The position numbers and the translations under genes were made by a program. A stretch of DNA of 6,015 nucleotides from Actinomycetota bacterium. GTDB taxonomy: Bacteria; Actinomycetota; UBA4738. The notes under the pieces are model-generated. The model saw only the letters and a list, made by a program, of their open reading frames with translations, searched no databases and had not been told where the DNA came from. Positions 1-5,267 of the stretch are shown here, piece by piece. The stretch covers positions 1 through 6,015 of the forward strand of contig JACDEY010000079.1 in NCBI GenBank assembly GCA_013816105.1, read 5' to 3'. The stretch's first letter is position 1. Each line of letters opens with the position of its first letter.

Positions 1-1438
1 GCATCGTCATACCGAGGACGCCCATGCCGCGCGGGATCACCGTTACGCGGTGGACGGGATCGGCGTTCCGCACCCGCAGGGCCACCAGGGCGTGCCCCAT
101 CTCGTGGCTTGCCACGATCACCCGCTCCTTGTCCGAAAGCACCCGGCTCTTGCGCTCGAGCCCCGCAACCACGCGGTCGATGGCCTCCTCCAGCTCGGAC
201 ATGCTGACCGAGTCCTTCTCCCGGCGGGCGGCCAGCAGCGCCGCCTCGTTCACCACGTTCGCGAGGTCTGCGCCGGTGAATCCCGGCGTCCTGGCGGCGA
301 GCACGCGAAGCTCCACGGTTGGATCGAGGGCAACGCCCCGGGCGTGGACCTTCAGTATGGCCTCCCTGCCCCGGAGGTCCGGGCGGTCCGCGACGACCTG
401 GCGGTCGAACCGACCGGGCCGCAACAGAGCCGGGTCGAGCACGTCCGAACGGTTGGTCGCGGCCATGATGATGACGCCCTTGGACGTATCGAAGCCGTCC
501 ATCTCGACCAGTAGCTGGTTCAGCGTCTGCTCCCGCTCGTCATGGGAGCCGAAGGAACCGCCCATAGCCCCCGCGCGCGTCTTGCCGATCGTGTCGAGCT
601 CGTCGAGGAACACCAGGCACGGAGCCTTCTCCTTCGCCTGGTTGAAGAGCTCTCGAACGCGGGCGGCCCCCAAACCGACGAACATCTCGACGAACTCGGA
701 GCCCGACATGTAGAAGAAGGGGACGGCCGCCTCGCCGGCAACCGACCGTGCGAGGAGGGTCTTGCCGCATCCAGGCGGACCGACCAGGAGAACACCCTTC
801 GGGATGCGACCACCAAGTCGCTGGTACTTCTTGGGCGTCCGCAGGAATTCCACGATCTCATTGAGCTCCTCGACGGCTTCGTCCAGGCCCGCGACATCCG
901 CGAAGGTGGTCTTCATCTCCTTGCGGTCGTAGACCTTCACCTTGTTCTTGCCAAGGTTCAGCGCGCCCGCCGCTCCGCCGCCCGCAACCCTGCGCATGAG
1001 GAAGATCCAGATCGCAGCGAAGATGAGGAGCGGGATGATCCACTGGAAGAGGAAGCCGAGGATGGCGCTCGGCTGCTCCGCCCGAACCTCGACGCCCTCC
1101 TCCGCAAGATCGGCGATGAGGGTGTCGACGGGGAACTCGGTCGGCCGTGTCGCCCGGAACTCCTGGTTGTCCGTGGTGACCCAGGCGATCGAATCCGACG
1201 TGATCGTGACCTCTTGAAGCTGCCCGCGATCCCGGGCCTCGAAGAAGCTCGTGATCGGGGTGGCACGGGGGCCCTGGAAGAACAGCGATTGCAGGAGGAT
1301 GACCAGCAATAGGGCGCCGAGGATGTACATGACGGAGAAGCTCCACCGGTTCTTCGGTGGCCCGCCTCCCGATCCGCCCCCGCCCCTCAGGTCAAAGCCC
1401 TGCCAACGGCCCCGCCGATTGTTGTTGTCGTTTGCCAT
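1..1438 (-). CDS. ftsH: ATP-dependent zinc metalloprotease FtsH, 3' end beyond window
   Basis: This is a membrane-anchored AAA+ protease that unfolds and degrades misfolded membrane proteins and short-lived regulators. It starts at ATG 1438-1436, and 479 codons are visible with no internal stop or frameshift. Residues 1-33 form a polar N-terminus with a Gly-rich stretch (19-26). Transmembrane helix 1 is about 34-54, an extracytoplasmic domain spans about 55-127, and helix 2 is about 128-148. The AAA+ module follows: Walker A GPPGCGKT at 220-227, the pore-loop EMFVGLG after it, Walker B FLDELD at 277-282, [18 protein letters not shown], and the second region of homology ATNR...RPGRFDR at 327-346 with both arginine fingers. 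The zinc motif HEMGH is at 445-449. About 130-170 C-terminal residues, including the third zinc ligand, lie outside the window. Oddities are Cys for Thr in Walker A and Met for the usual Ala in HEAGH. Family assignment is secure. It is divergent from the sigma factor gene. Confidence 0.97.
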   Translation of the reverse strand, partial: MANDNNNRRGRWQGFDLRGGGGSGGGPPKNRWSFSVMYILGALLLVILLQSLFFQGPRATPITSFFEARDRGQLQEVTITSDSIAWVTTDNQEFRATRPTEFPVDTLIADLAEEGVEVRAEQPSAILGFLFQWIIPLLIFAAIWIFLMRRVAGGGAAGALNLGKNKVKVYDRKEMKTTFADVAGLDEAVEELNEIVEFLRTPKKYQRLGGRIPKGVLLVGPPGCGKTLLARSVAGEAAVPFFYMSGSEFVEMFVGLGAARVRELFNQAKEKAPCLVFLDELDTIGKTRAGAMGGSFGSHDEREQTLNQLLVEMDGFDTSKGVIIMAATNRSDVLDPALLRPGRFDRQVVADRPDLRGREAILKVHARGVALDPTVELRVLAARTPGFTGADLANVVNEAALLAARREKDSVSMSELEEAIDRVVAGLERKSRVLSDKERVIVASHEMGHALVALRVRNADPVHRVTVIPRGMGVLGMTM

Positions 1439-1441
1439 TTG

Positions 1442-1446
1442 CCTCC
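1442..1446 (-). promoter_or_regulatory. Shine-Dalgarno of ftsH
   Basis: GGAGG on the minus strand lies 3 nt before ATG 1438. A second purine-rich stretch, AGAGG (1448-1452), lies 9 nt before it at a more usual spacing. Together they support the chosen start. Confidence 0.6.
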
Positions 1447-1462
1447 GCCTCTGCGCGGACGA

Positions 1463-1478
1463 CGGGCGTTCGAGCCCG
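1463..1478 (-). repeat. short inverted repeat in the ftsH leader
   Basis: CGGGC and GCCCG arms of 5 bp flank a 6-nt loop. If the candidate ftsH promoter is right, this would be a small hairpin at the start of the 5' leader. In DNA this GC-rich it may be chance. Confidence 0.2.
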
Positions 1479-1485
1479 ACTTTCC

Positions 1486-1515
1486 ACCCTATATCTTCCC
1501 ACCGGGGTTCCCGAA
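1486..1515 (-). promoter_or_regulatory. candidate ftsH promoter
   Basis: On the minus strand, TTCGGG (1515-1510) and TAGGGT (1491-1486) are 18 nt apart. The second fits the relaxed actinobacterial -10 pattern TANNNT and sits within the only AT-rich patch of the divergent gap (GATATAGGGT). It would give a leader of about 40 nt before ATG 1438. The -35 match is poor, so this is a candidate only. A GGGAAC (1512-1507) overlaps the -35, but no GTT lies at the spacing expected of a SigR-type promoter. Confidence 0.3.
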
Positions 1516-1529
1516 CGCGGGCCCGCAAC

Positions 1530-1554
1530 GGAAAAGACACGCGGACGGGCGGTC
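1530..1554 (+). promoter_or_regulatory. weak SigR/SigH-like promoter candidate for the sigma operon
   Basis: GGAAA (1530-1534), then 17 nt, then GTC (1552-1554). It resembles the SigR/SigH consensus (GGAAT or GGAAC, 16-18 nt, GTT) at the right place for autoregulation, about 30 bp before the start codon. Neither half is a full match. Autoregulation is known for sigR and sigH in Streptomyces and Mycobacterium; here it is inferred. Confidence 0.22.
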
Positions 1555-1584
1555 CCGAATGGCCTCCAGGGACACTGGGGTACG

Positions 1585-2178
1585 ATGCCAGGGATGATCA
1601 CGGGAGCCGAGCGGGACGGGAAGCCCGAGCTGACGGCGCGCTTCGAGCGCGACGCCCTGCCCCTGCTGAGCGGTCTGTACTCTGCCGCCTACCGCCTGAC
1701 TCGAAACGCCGCCGACGCGGAGGATCTCGTTCAGGAGACCTTCCTCCGCGCGTACCGCGGCTTCGCACAGTTCAAGGAGGGCACCAACCTCAAGGCGTGG
1801 CTCTACCGGATCCTCACGAACACCTTCATCAACATCTACAGGAAGAAGCAGCGCGAACCGCAGACCATCTCCGAGGACGAGGTCGAGGACTGGTACCTGT
1901 ACTCGAAGATGGTCGGCGAGGGGATGGAGCCCTCCGCGGAGACATCGGTCATCGAGTCCCTTCCGGATGAGGAGGTTCAGGAGGCCCTGTCCTCGCTCCC
2001 AGAGCAGTTCCGGATCGCGGTCCTGCTCGCCGACGTGGAAGGATTCTCCTACAAGGAGATCGCCGACATCACCGACGTACCCATCGGAACTGTGATGTCT
2101 CGCCTCCACCGCGGAAGAAAGGCCCTGGAGAAGCGGTTGTGGGATGTGGTACGGGAGCGAGGACTTGTACGAGATTAA
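1585..2178 (+). CDS. sigR: ECF sigma factor, SigR/SigH type (thiol-oxidative stress)
   Basis: This is an RNA polymerase sigma factor of the group that responds to disulfide and heat stress (SigR of Streptomyces, SigH of Mycobacterium). The 197-residue protein has only sigma regions 2 and 4, as ECF factors do. Region 2 covers about residues 17-88, with [15 protein letters not shown] at 44-58 and [15 protein letters not shown] at 66-80. The linker is acidic (95-130). Region 4 covers about 130-185, with a helix-turn-helix at YKEIADI...[13 protein letters not shown] (156-178). The [20 protein letters not shown] and [13 protein letters not shown] blocks match SigH almost word for word as I remember it. 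ATG 1585 is chosen because GGGG (1577-1580) lies 4 nt upstream. ATG 1594, three codons later, is possible. The reading frame is open further upstream (an ATG at 1357), but that stretch covers the ftsH start antisense and resembles no sigma factor. The anti-sigma gene overlaps its 3' end. Confidence 0.96.
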   Translation: MPGMITGAERDGKPELTARFERDALPLLSGLYSAAYRLTRNAADAEDLVQETFLRAYRGFAQFKEGTNLKAWLYRILTNTFINIYRKKQREPQTISEDEVEDWYLYSKMVGEGMEPSAETSVIESLPDEEVQEALSSLPEQFRIAVLLADVEGFSYKEIADITDVPIGTVMSRLHRGRKALEKRLWDVVRERGLVRD

Positions 2179-2410
2179 TTGCATCGAGGTGCTGCACGAG
2201 ATGCAGCTCTATATCGACGGGGAGCTCGATCCGGAGCGCGCGGCGGATTTCGCCGAGCATCTGGAGCGATGCAGCCCCTGCCTGGAGCACTCGGAGTTCC
2301 AGAGAAAGCTGAAGGCGATCCTGCGGGCGAAGTGCCGGTGCGCCTCCCCCGAGCACGTCGTGCGGAGGGTCCGCGAGGCGATACGGCTGGAGGGTCGGCT
2401 CCCTCCTTAA
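2144..2410 (+). CDS. rsrA: zinc anti-sigma factor, RsrA/RshA type
   Basis: This is a redox-sensing anti-sigma factor that should hold the preceding sigma factor inactive under reducing conditions and release it when its thiols oxidise. The 88 residues carry the ZAS signature H39-x3-C43-x2-C46 (HLERCSPC). An upstream Cys13 lies in [10 protein letters not shown], and a further pair C64/C66 (KCRC) follows. These correspond, shifted by two, to Cys11, His37, Cys41 and Cys44 of Streptomyces RsrA, where Cys11 and Cys44 form the switch disulfide. RsrA has adjacent cysteines at 61-62, whereas here an Arg separates them. ATG 2144 puts 12 residues before Cys13, close to the RsrA length. It overlaps the sigma gene by 35 bp, suggesting translational coupling. 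TTG 2165, behind GGGAG, is an alternative start. The helical region after the zinc motif and the small size fit the family. Confidence 0.95.
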   Translation: MWYGSEDLYEINCIEVLHEMQLYIDGELDPERAADFAEHLERCSPCLEHSEFQRKLKAILRAKCRCASPEHVVRRVREAIRLEGRLPP

Positions 2411-2421
2411 CGGTTCGTTAA
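2407..2421. repeat. perfect inverted repeat over the rsrA stop codon
   Basis: TTAACG and CGTTAA arms of 6 bp flank the 3-nt centre GTT. It includes the rsrA TAA and the TAA that closes the frame of the next gene upstream. No T-tract follows and the stem is weak, so an intrinsic terminator is unlikely. A protein-binding site, or chance, is possible. Confidence 0.3.
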
Positions 2422-2520
2422 CCCATTCTCCACACCGTTCTGGGATCCACGACGAACTCGACCGCGTGCTCCCACGAATACCTGTTCTGGAGAGGGCGCC
2501 CAATCGCGCGCCCGGCACGG

Positions 2521-2706
2521 ATGAAGGGAAGCCGGCCCGGAAAACTGCCCCCGCCGTCCCCGACGTCGGACGGCGGGCGGGTATGCGCCGCGCCGGGGTG
2601 CTCCACTCGCCTCTCGATCTACAACCTGGGGTCGGCTTGCTGGCAGCACGCCGACCTGGTGTTTCCGAACTACCGCGGGAAGCGGCTGGCCGAAGGGAAG
2701 GCCTAG
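2521..2706 (+). CDS. small putative zinc-binding protein (C-x4-C-x12-C-x2-H)
   Basis: This is a 61-residue protein of unknown function. After a Pro/Gly/Ser-rich N-terminus (1-20), it has VCAAPGCSTRLSIYNLGSAC (21-40) followed by WQH. This places C22, C27, C40 and H43 as a probable single zinc site of zinc-ribbon type. A basic tail follows (RGKRLAEGK, 52-60). The C..PGC.TRLS.YN..S.CW.H spacing looks like a folded, selected domain rather than a shadow frame, and I have an impression of similar small proteins in actinobacteria. ATG 2521 is the first ATG, GTG or TTG after the in-frame stop at 2419-2421. No good Shine-Dalgarno precedes it, and the frame upstream is open and protein-like, so the true start is uncertain. 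It lies 110 bp after rsrA and ends 5 bp before the converging FAD oxidase stop. It could be cotranscribed with the sigma operon. Confidence 0.68.
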   Translation: MKGSRPGKLPPPSPTSDGGRVCAAPGCSTRLSIYNLGSACWQHADLVFPNYRGKRLAEGKA

Positions 2707-2711
2707 GGAAG

Positions 2712-4082
2712 CTACGGCTTGATGTTCTGGTTCATGTGGAACAGGTTGTCGCGGTCGTACTTCCGCTTGACCTCGACGAGGCGGTCGTAGTTGCCCTTGT
2801 AGTTGGCCCTGATCCGGTCCTGGTCGTCCCCGGCCATGAAGTTGATGTAGCCGCCCTCCTCCGAGTGGGGCGCCGTGGCGTCGTAGAAGTCGCGCACCCA
2901 CCGAACGTTGTCCTCGTTGTCGGCCCGCTCTGGCCACATGCCGGCGATCACGTTGGCGAAGGTGGCATCGCGATACGCGAAGGCTGTTGCGTCGGGCGCG
3001 ACTCGGTGGCACGCCCCGTTGATGGGATAGATGTGAACCGTTGAGTTGACCACCGGGACCTTCGGGCCATGCCGAAGATGGGCGTCGATCGCCTCATCGG
3101 TGAGTTCCCTCACGAAGTTGGCCTTCCAGTAGTGCTGCAACCCGGGCGGTACGAGCGCGTCGAATGCGCTGTTGAGTGCGGGGTACGGCATCGGACCCAC
3201 GTGCTCCGCGACCACCGGGGCCACGTCGTGCAGCGGCCGGAGGGCGCGCTCCCCCTCCTCGATCGGGCCCGCCCAGCAGGCCACGAACGCCAGGAACGGC
3301 TCGCCGTGCCGGTTCTCCGGGATGAACGGCAGTGGCGGGGCGATCTGCCAGGCGGGGAAGCCACCGAACTCCTCCGGCGCGTCCTGGATGAACTCTCGGT
3401 AGAACCGGAGCACGGTCGCGGCGTCGTCCAGCTCGAAGAACATCGGGCCACCGTAGATGTCCGCGACGGGGTGGACGCGGAACTCGAACATGGTCACAAC
3501 ACCGAAGTTGCCGCCACCGCCCCGGATGGCCCAGAAGAGGTCCGCGTGCTCGTCCTCGCTGGCGGTCACGGCCCGGCCGTCGGCCGTCACAACCTCCGCT
3601 GAGATCAGGTTGTCGCACGACAGGCCGAACCCGCGGGCGAGGTATCCGATCCCGCCCCCGAGGGTGAGCCCGCCCACACCGGTGGTGGAGATGATGCCCC
3701 CGGTGGTGGCCAGGCCGTGGGCGTGGGTCGCGTCGTTGAAGTCGCCCCACGTGGCACCTCCCAGTGCCCGTGCCGTCCGGCGTTCGGGGTCCACTGTGAC
3801 GCTCCGCATGCCGGACAGGTCGACCACCACGCCGTTGTCGACGGTCCCGAAGCCGGGCACGCTGTGGCTGCCTCCTCGTACCGCCAGGTCCAGCTCGTTC
3901 TCTCGCGCGAAGTCCACGGCGGCGACGACGTCCTCCGTCTTCGTGCACCGCACCACGGCGCGCGGCCGCCGGTCGATCATGGCGTTGTAGACCTTGCGCG
4001 CTTCTTCGTAGCGCGGATCCTCCGGCGTGATCACGTCACCACGAACCCGTTCACGCAGCTGTTCCATCGTCGCCTGTGCCAT
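2712..4082 (-). CDS. FAD-linked oxidoreductase, berberine-bridge-enzyme (BBE) type
   Basis: This flavoprotein oxidase belongs to the PCMH-type FAD-binding family with a C-terminal BBE domain. Members oxidise alcohols, sugars or secondary metabolites with O2; this substrate cannot be read from sequence. The 456 residues are typical for the family. The FAD domain covers about 35-210: RGGSHS at 69-74 with His73, the expected 8-alpha-histidyl attachment site, then GGLTLGGGIGYLAR (137-150), and Cys156 in GLSCDNL, the expected 6-S-cysteinyl site. FAD is therefore probably bound bicovalently. FWAIRGGGGNFGVVT (183-197) is the usual FAD-domain motif. The substrate domain is about 211-410. The last 45 residues are the BBE signature, with Y-x-N-F, NY-x-RL-x-x-VK, the YDRDNLF block and a final NQNIKP. 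No signal peptide is seen. The start has a strong Shine-Dalgarno. It is divergent from nth and convergent with the small zinc gene. Confidence 0.94.
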   Translation of the reverse strand: MAQATMEQLRERVRGDVITPEDPRYEEARKVYNAMIDRRPRAVVRCTKTEDVVAAVDFARENELDLAVRGGSHSVPGFGTVDNGVVVDLSGMRSVTVDPERRTARALGGATWGDFNDATHAHGLATTGGIISTTGVGGLTLGGGIGYLARGFGLSCDNLISAEVVTADGRAVTASEDEHADLFWAIRGGGGNFGVVTMFEFRVHPVADIYGGPMFFELDDAATVLRFYREFIQDAPEEFGGFPAWQIAPPLPFIPENRHGEPFLAFVACWAGPIEEGERALRPLHDVAPVVAEHVGPMPYPALNSAFDALVPPGLQHYWKANFVRELTDEAIDAHLRHGPKVPVVNSTVHIYPINGACHRVAPDATAFAYRDATFANVIAGMWPERADNEDNVRWVRDFYDATAPHSEEGGYINFMAGDDQDRIRANYKGNYDRLVEVKRKYDRDNLFHMNQNIKP

Positions 4083-4090
4083 GTTCCTGT

Positions 4091-4097
4091 CTCCTCC
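4091..4097 (-). promoter_or_regulatory. strong Shine-Dalgarno of the FAD oxidase gene
   Basis: GGAGGAG on the minus strand ends 8 nt before ATG 4082. It fixes the start and is the strongest ribosome site in the window. It contrasts with the opposite-facing nth gene, which has none. Confidence 0.75.
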
Positions 4098-4196
4098 GAG
4101 TGGGCTTCCTTGGTTTGCTTTCTACTACAGATGGTGGACCCGGGAAATCGCCATCGCGTGCAGCGGACTAGTATCCCTCCTCGGTCGGTGGCTGAA

Positions 4197-4202
4197 TACA
4201 CT
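4197..4202 (+). promoter_or_regulatory. -10 element of nth, leaderless type
   Basis: TACACT (pattern TANNNT) ends 6 nt before the GTG start at 4209. RNA polymerase normally initiates about 6-8 nt after the -10 hexamer, so transcription should begin at or next to the start codon. There is no Shine-Dalgarno in the 6 nt between (GGCGCC). No convincing -35 was found. Confidence 0.45.
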
Positions 4203-4208
4203 GGCGCC

Positions 4209-4895
4209 GTGAACCCGAAGACCAGGACCACGACCTCGCGGGACAGCCCGATCGAGGAACGTGCCCCGATCCTGCTTCGGCGGCTGAAGAAGGCCTATCC
4301 GATGGCGCACGTCGCCCTCAACTTCTCGAACGCCCTGGAGTGTCTCGTCGCGACCATCCTCTCCGCGCAGTGCACCGACGAGCGGGTGAATCAGGTGACC
4401 GCCTCACTATTTCGGAAGTACCGCGTTCCGCAGGACTACCTGCGTGTCCCCGAGGCGGAGCTCGCGGCAGACATCAGGCCGACCGGCTTCTTCAACCAAA
4501 AGTCCAGGGCCATTCGAGGGGCCTGCGTTCGCATCGTGGACGCCTACGGCGGCAGCGTCCCCAAGACCATGGTGGAGCTCCTGACTCTACCCGGCGTGGC
4601 TCGCAAGACGGCCAACATCGTCCAGGGCAACGCGTACCCTGCCCGCCACCGGAATGACCGGGACGCCGGCATCGCGGTGGACACGCACGTTCGTCGTGTG
4701 AGCCAGAGGCTGGGGCTCACACGAGAGACCGATCCTTCCAAGATCGAACGGGACCTCATGACGTTCGTCCCCCGAGCTCAGTGGTTTCCCTTCACCTACG
4801 TGCTCATCGATCACGGCCGTCGCGTGTGCAGGGCGCCGATCCCGGCGTGCGAGGTGTGTCCGGTGAACGATCTGTGTCCCTCGAGTCGGGTATGA
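4209..4895 (+). CDS. nth: endonuclease III (DNA glycosylase/AP lyase)
   Basis: This is a base-excision-repair enzyme that removes oxidised pyrimidines and cleaves the abasic site by beta-elimination. The 228-residue protein contains LSAQCTDERVN (51-61), the helix-hairpin-helix LPGVARKTANIV (127-138) with the catalytic Lys133, and VDTHV (157-161) with the catalytic Asp158. The C-terminal [4Fe-4S] ligands are C207-x6-C214-x2-C217-x5-C223. All catalytic and cluster residues are present. An odd feature is NAYPARHRNDRDAG (141-154), about seven residues longer than the usual NAFG-x-P stretch between the hairpin and the catalytic Asp. The start is GTG 4209, chosen because the protein then has normal length and a -10-like TACACT sits 6 nt upstream. 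The frame is open for another 160 codons upstream, but that part is antisense to the FAD oxidase. It is divergent from the oxidase and converges on whiB. Confidence 0.96.
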   Translation: MNPKTRTTTSRDSPIEERAPILLRRLKKAYPMAHVALNFSNALECLVATILSAQCTDERVNQVTASLFRKYRVPQDYLRVPEAELAADIRPTGFFNQKSRAIRGACVRIVDAYGGSVPKTMVELLTLPGVARKTANIVQGNAYPARHRNDRDAGIAVDTHVRRVSQRLGLTRETDPSKIERDLMTFVPRAQWFPFTYVLIDHGRRVCRAPIPACEVCPVNDLCPSSRV

Positions 4896-4911
4896 GCCCG
4901 GGAAGGGGCTC
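4894..4911. terminator. hairpin between convergent nth and whiB
   Basis: GAGCCC and GGGCTC form a perfect 6-bp GC-rich stem with a 6-nt loop (GGGAAG). It starts inside the nth stop codon and lies in the 54-bp gap between two converging genes. No T-tract follows on either strand, so it would be at most a non-canonical terminator of the kind common in GC-rich actinobacteria. It could act for both genes. Confidence 0.4.
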
Positions 4912-4949
4912 GGCCGTCAAGCGGAGAATCCGGATAAACAGGTACCCCG

Positions 4950-5213
4950 TCAGCGCGTGGCCGCGAGGCGACTCATCTCGGATCGCCGCCGGCTGCGCCG
5001 GAGGGCGCGTCGCTCGTCCTCGGAGAGACCGCCCCACACGCCGGCCTCCTGGCCCGTTGCCATCGCCCACTCGAGGCATTCGGATCTGACCGGACACGGC
5101 ATGCAGATGGACTTCGCAGCCTCGATCTGAACGGCAGCCGGACCACTGGTTCCGATGGGAAAGAAGAGCTCGGGGTCCTCGTCCTTGCATCGCGCACGGT
5201 GCAGCCACTCCAT
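4950..5213 (-). CDS. whiB1: WhiB-family iron-sulfur regulator, WhiB1/WblE-like
   Basis: This is a small [4Fe-4S] regulator that binds sigma region 4 of RNA polymerase and responds to NO or redox state. The 87 residues carry the four cluster cysteines C9, C37, C40 and C46 (C-x27-C-x2-C-x5-C), the G[VI]WGG turn as GVWGG (58-62), and a basic DNA-contacting tail RRSRRR (72-77). The blocks CKDEDPELFFP, SGPA, TGQEAGVWGG and SEDERRALRR match the WhiB1/WblE branch best; that subgroup call is from memory of the family. ATG 5213 gives the normal family length and start (MEW, compare MDW). The frame stays open upstream, but the extra 72 codons overlap the phosphodiesterase gene antisense and resemble nothing. 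No Shine-Dalgarno lies at a normal distance; a TATACT 9 nt upstream suggests a near-leaderless message. In mycobacteria whiB1 also lies close to the sigH operon, consistent with this neighbourhood. Confidence 0.96.
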   Translation of the reverse strand: MEWLHRARCKDEDPELFFPIGTSGPAAVQIEAAKSICMPCPVRSECLEWAMATGQEAGVWGGLSEDERRALRRSRRRSEMSRLAATR

Positions 5214-5222
5214 GAGGCGCGG

Positions 5223-5230
5223 AGTATACT
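5223..5230. promoter_or_regulatory. palindromic box AGTATACT giving -10 elements on both strands
   Basis: AGTATACT is its own reverse complement, so TATACT reads on the plus strand (5225-5230, towards the phosphodiesterase gene) and on the minus strand (5228-5223, towards whiB). On the plus strand it predicts a leader of about 30 nt containing a good Shine-Dalgarno. On the minus strand it lies 9 nt before ATG 5213, predicting a leader of only a few bases. For whiB a TTGTGC lies 18 nt upstream as a partial -35. No clear -35 is seen for the plus-strand gene. Confidence 0.45.
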
Positions 5231-5256
5231 GCCGCCTCTTCGGGCCGCACAATGCT

Positions 5257-5262
5257 GGGAGG
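5257..5262 (+). promoter_or_regulatory. Shine-Dalgarno that decides the TTG start
   Basis: GGGAGG ends 5 nt before TTG 5268. It supports TTG as start; ATG 5252 nearby is in another frame. Confidence 0.65.
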
Positions 5263-5267
5263 CCACG

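Noticed and set aside
542..1312. Long plus-strand open frame of about 256 codons opposite ftsH
   Set aside because: It is the antisense shadow of ftsH in GC-rich DNA: highly charged, low-complexity translation with no recognisable domain, while the opposite strand encodes every FtsH motif.
1357..1584. Upstream extension of the sigma factor frame to ATG 1357
   Set aside because: It would cover the ftsH start codon and its leader antisense, and the Arg/Pro-rich translation does not resemble a sigma factor. ECF factors of this group are about 200 residues.
2418..2606. Minus-strand 62-codon frame opposite the small zinc gene
   Set aside because: It has no motif I recognise, while the plus strand carries the ordered Cys/His motif. 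It is treated as a shadow, though the region upstream of ATG 2521 keeps some doubt.
3069..3602. Plus-strand frames opposite the FAD oxidase
   Set aside because: The opposite strand encodes a full-length BBE-type oxidase with both flavin attachment residues; the plus-strand translations show no domain.
3717..4208. Upstream extension of the nth frame, giving a 392-residue product
   Set aside because: The first 164 codons lie mostly antisense to the FAD oxidase and resemble no domain. Nth has its normal length from GTG 4209.
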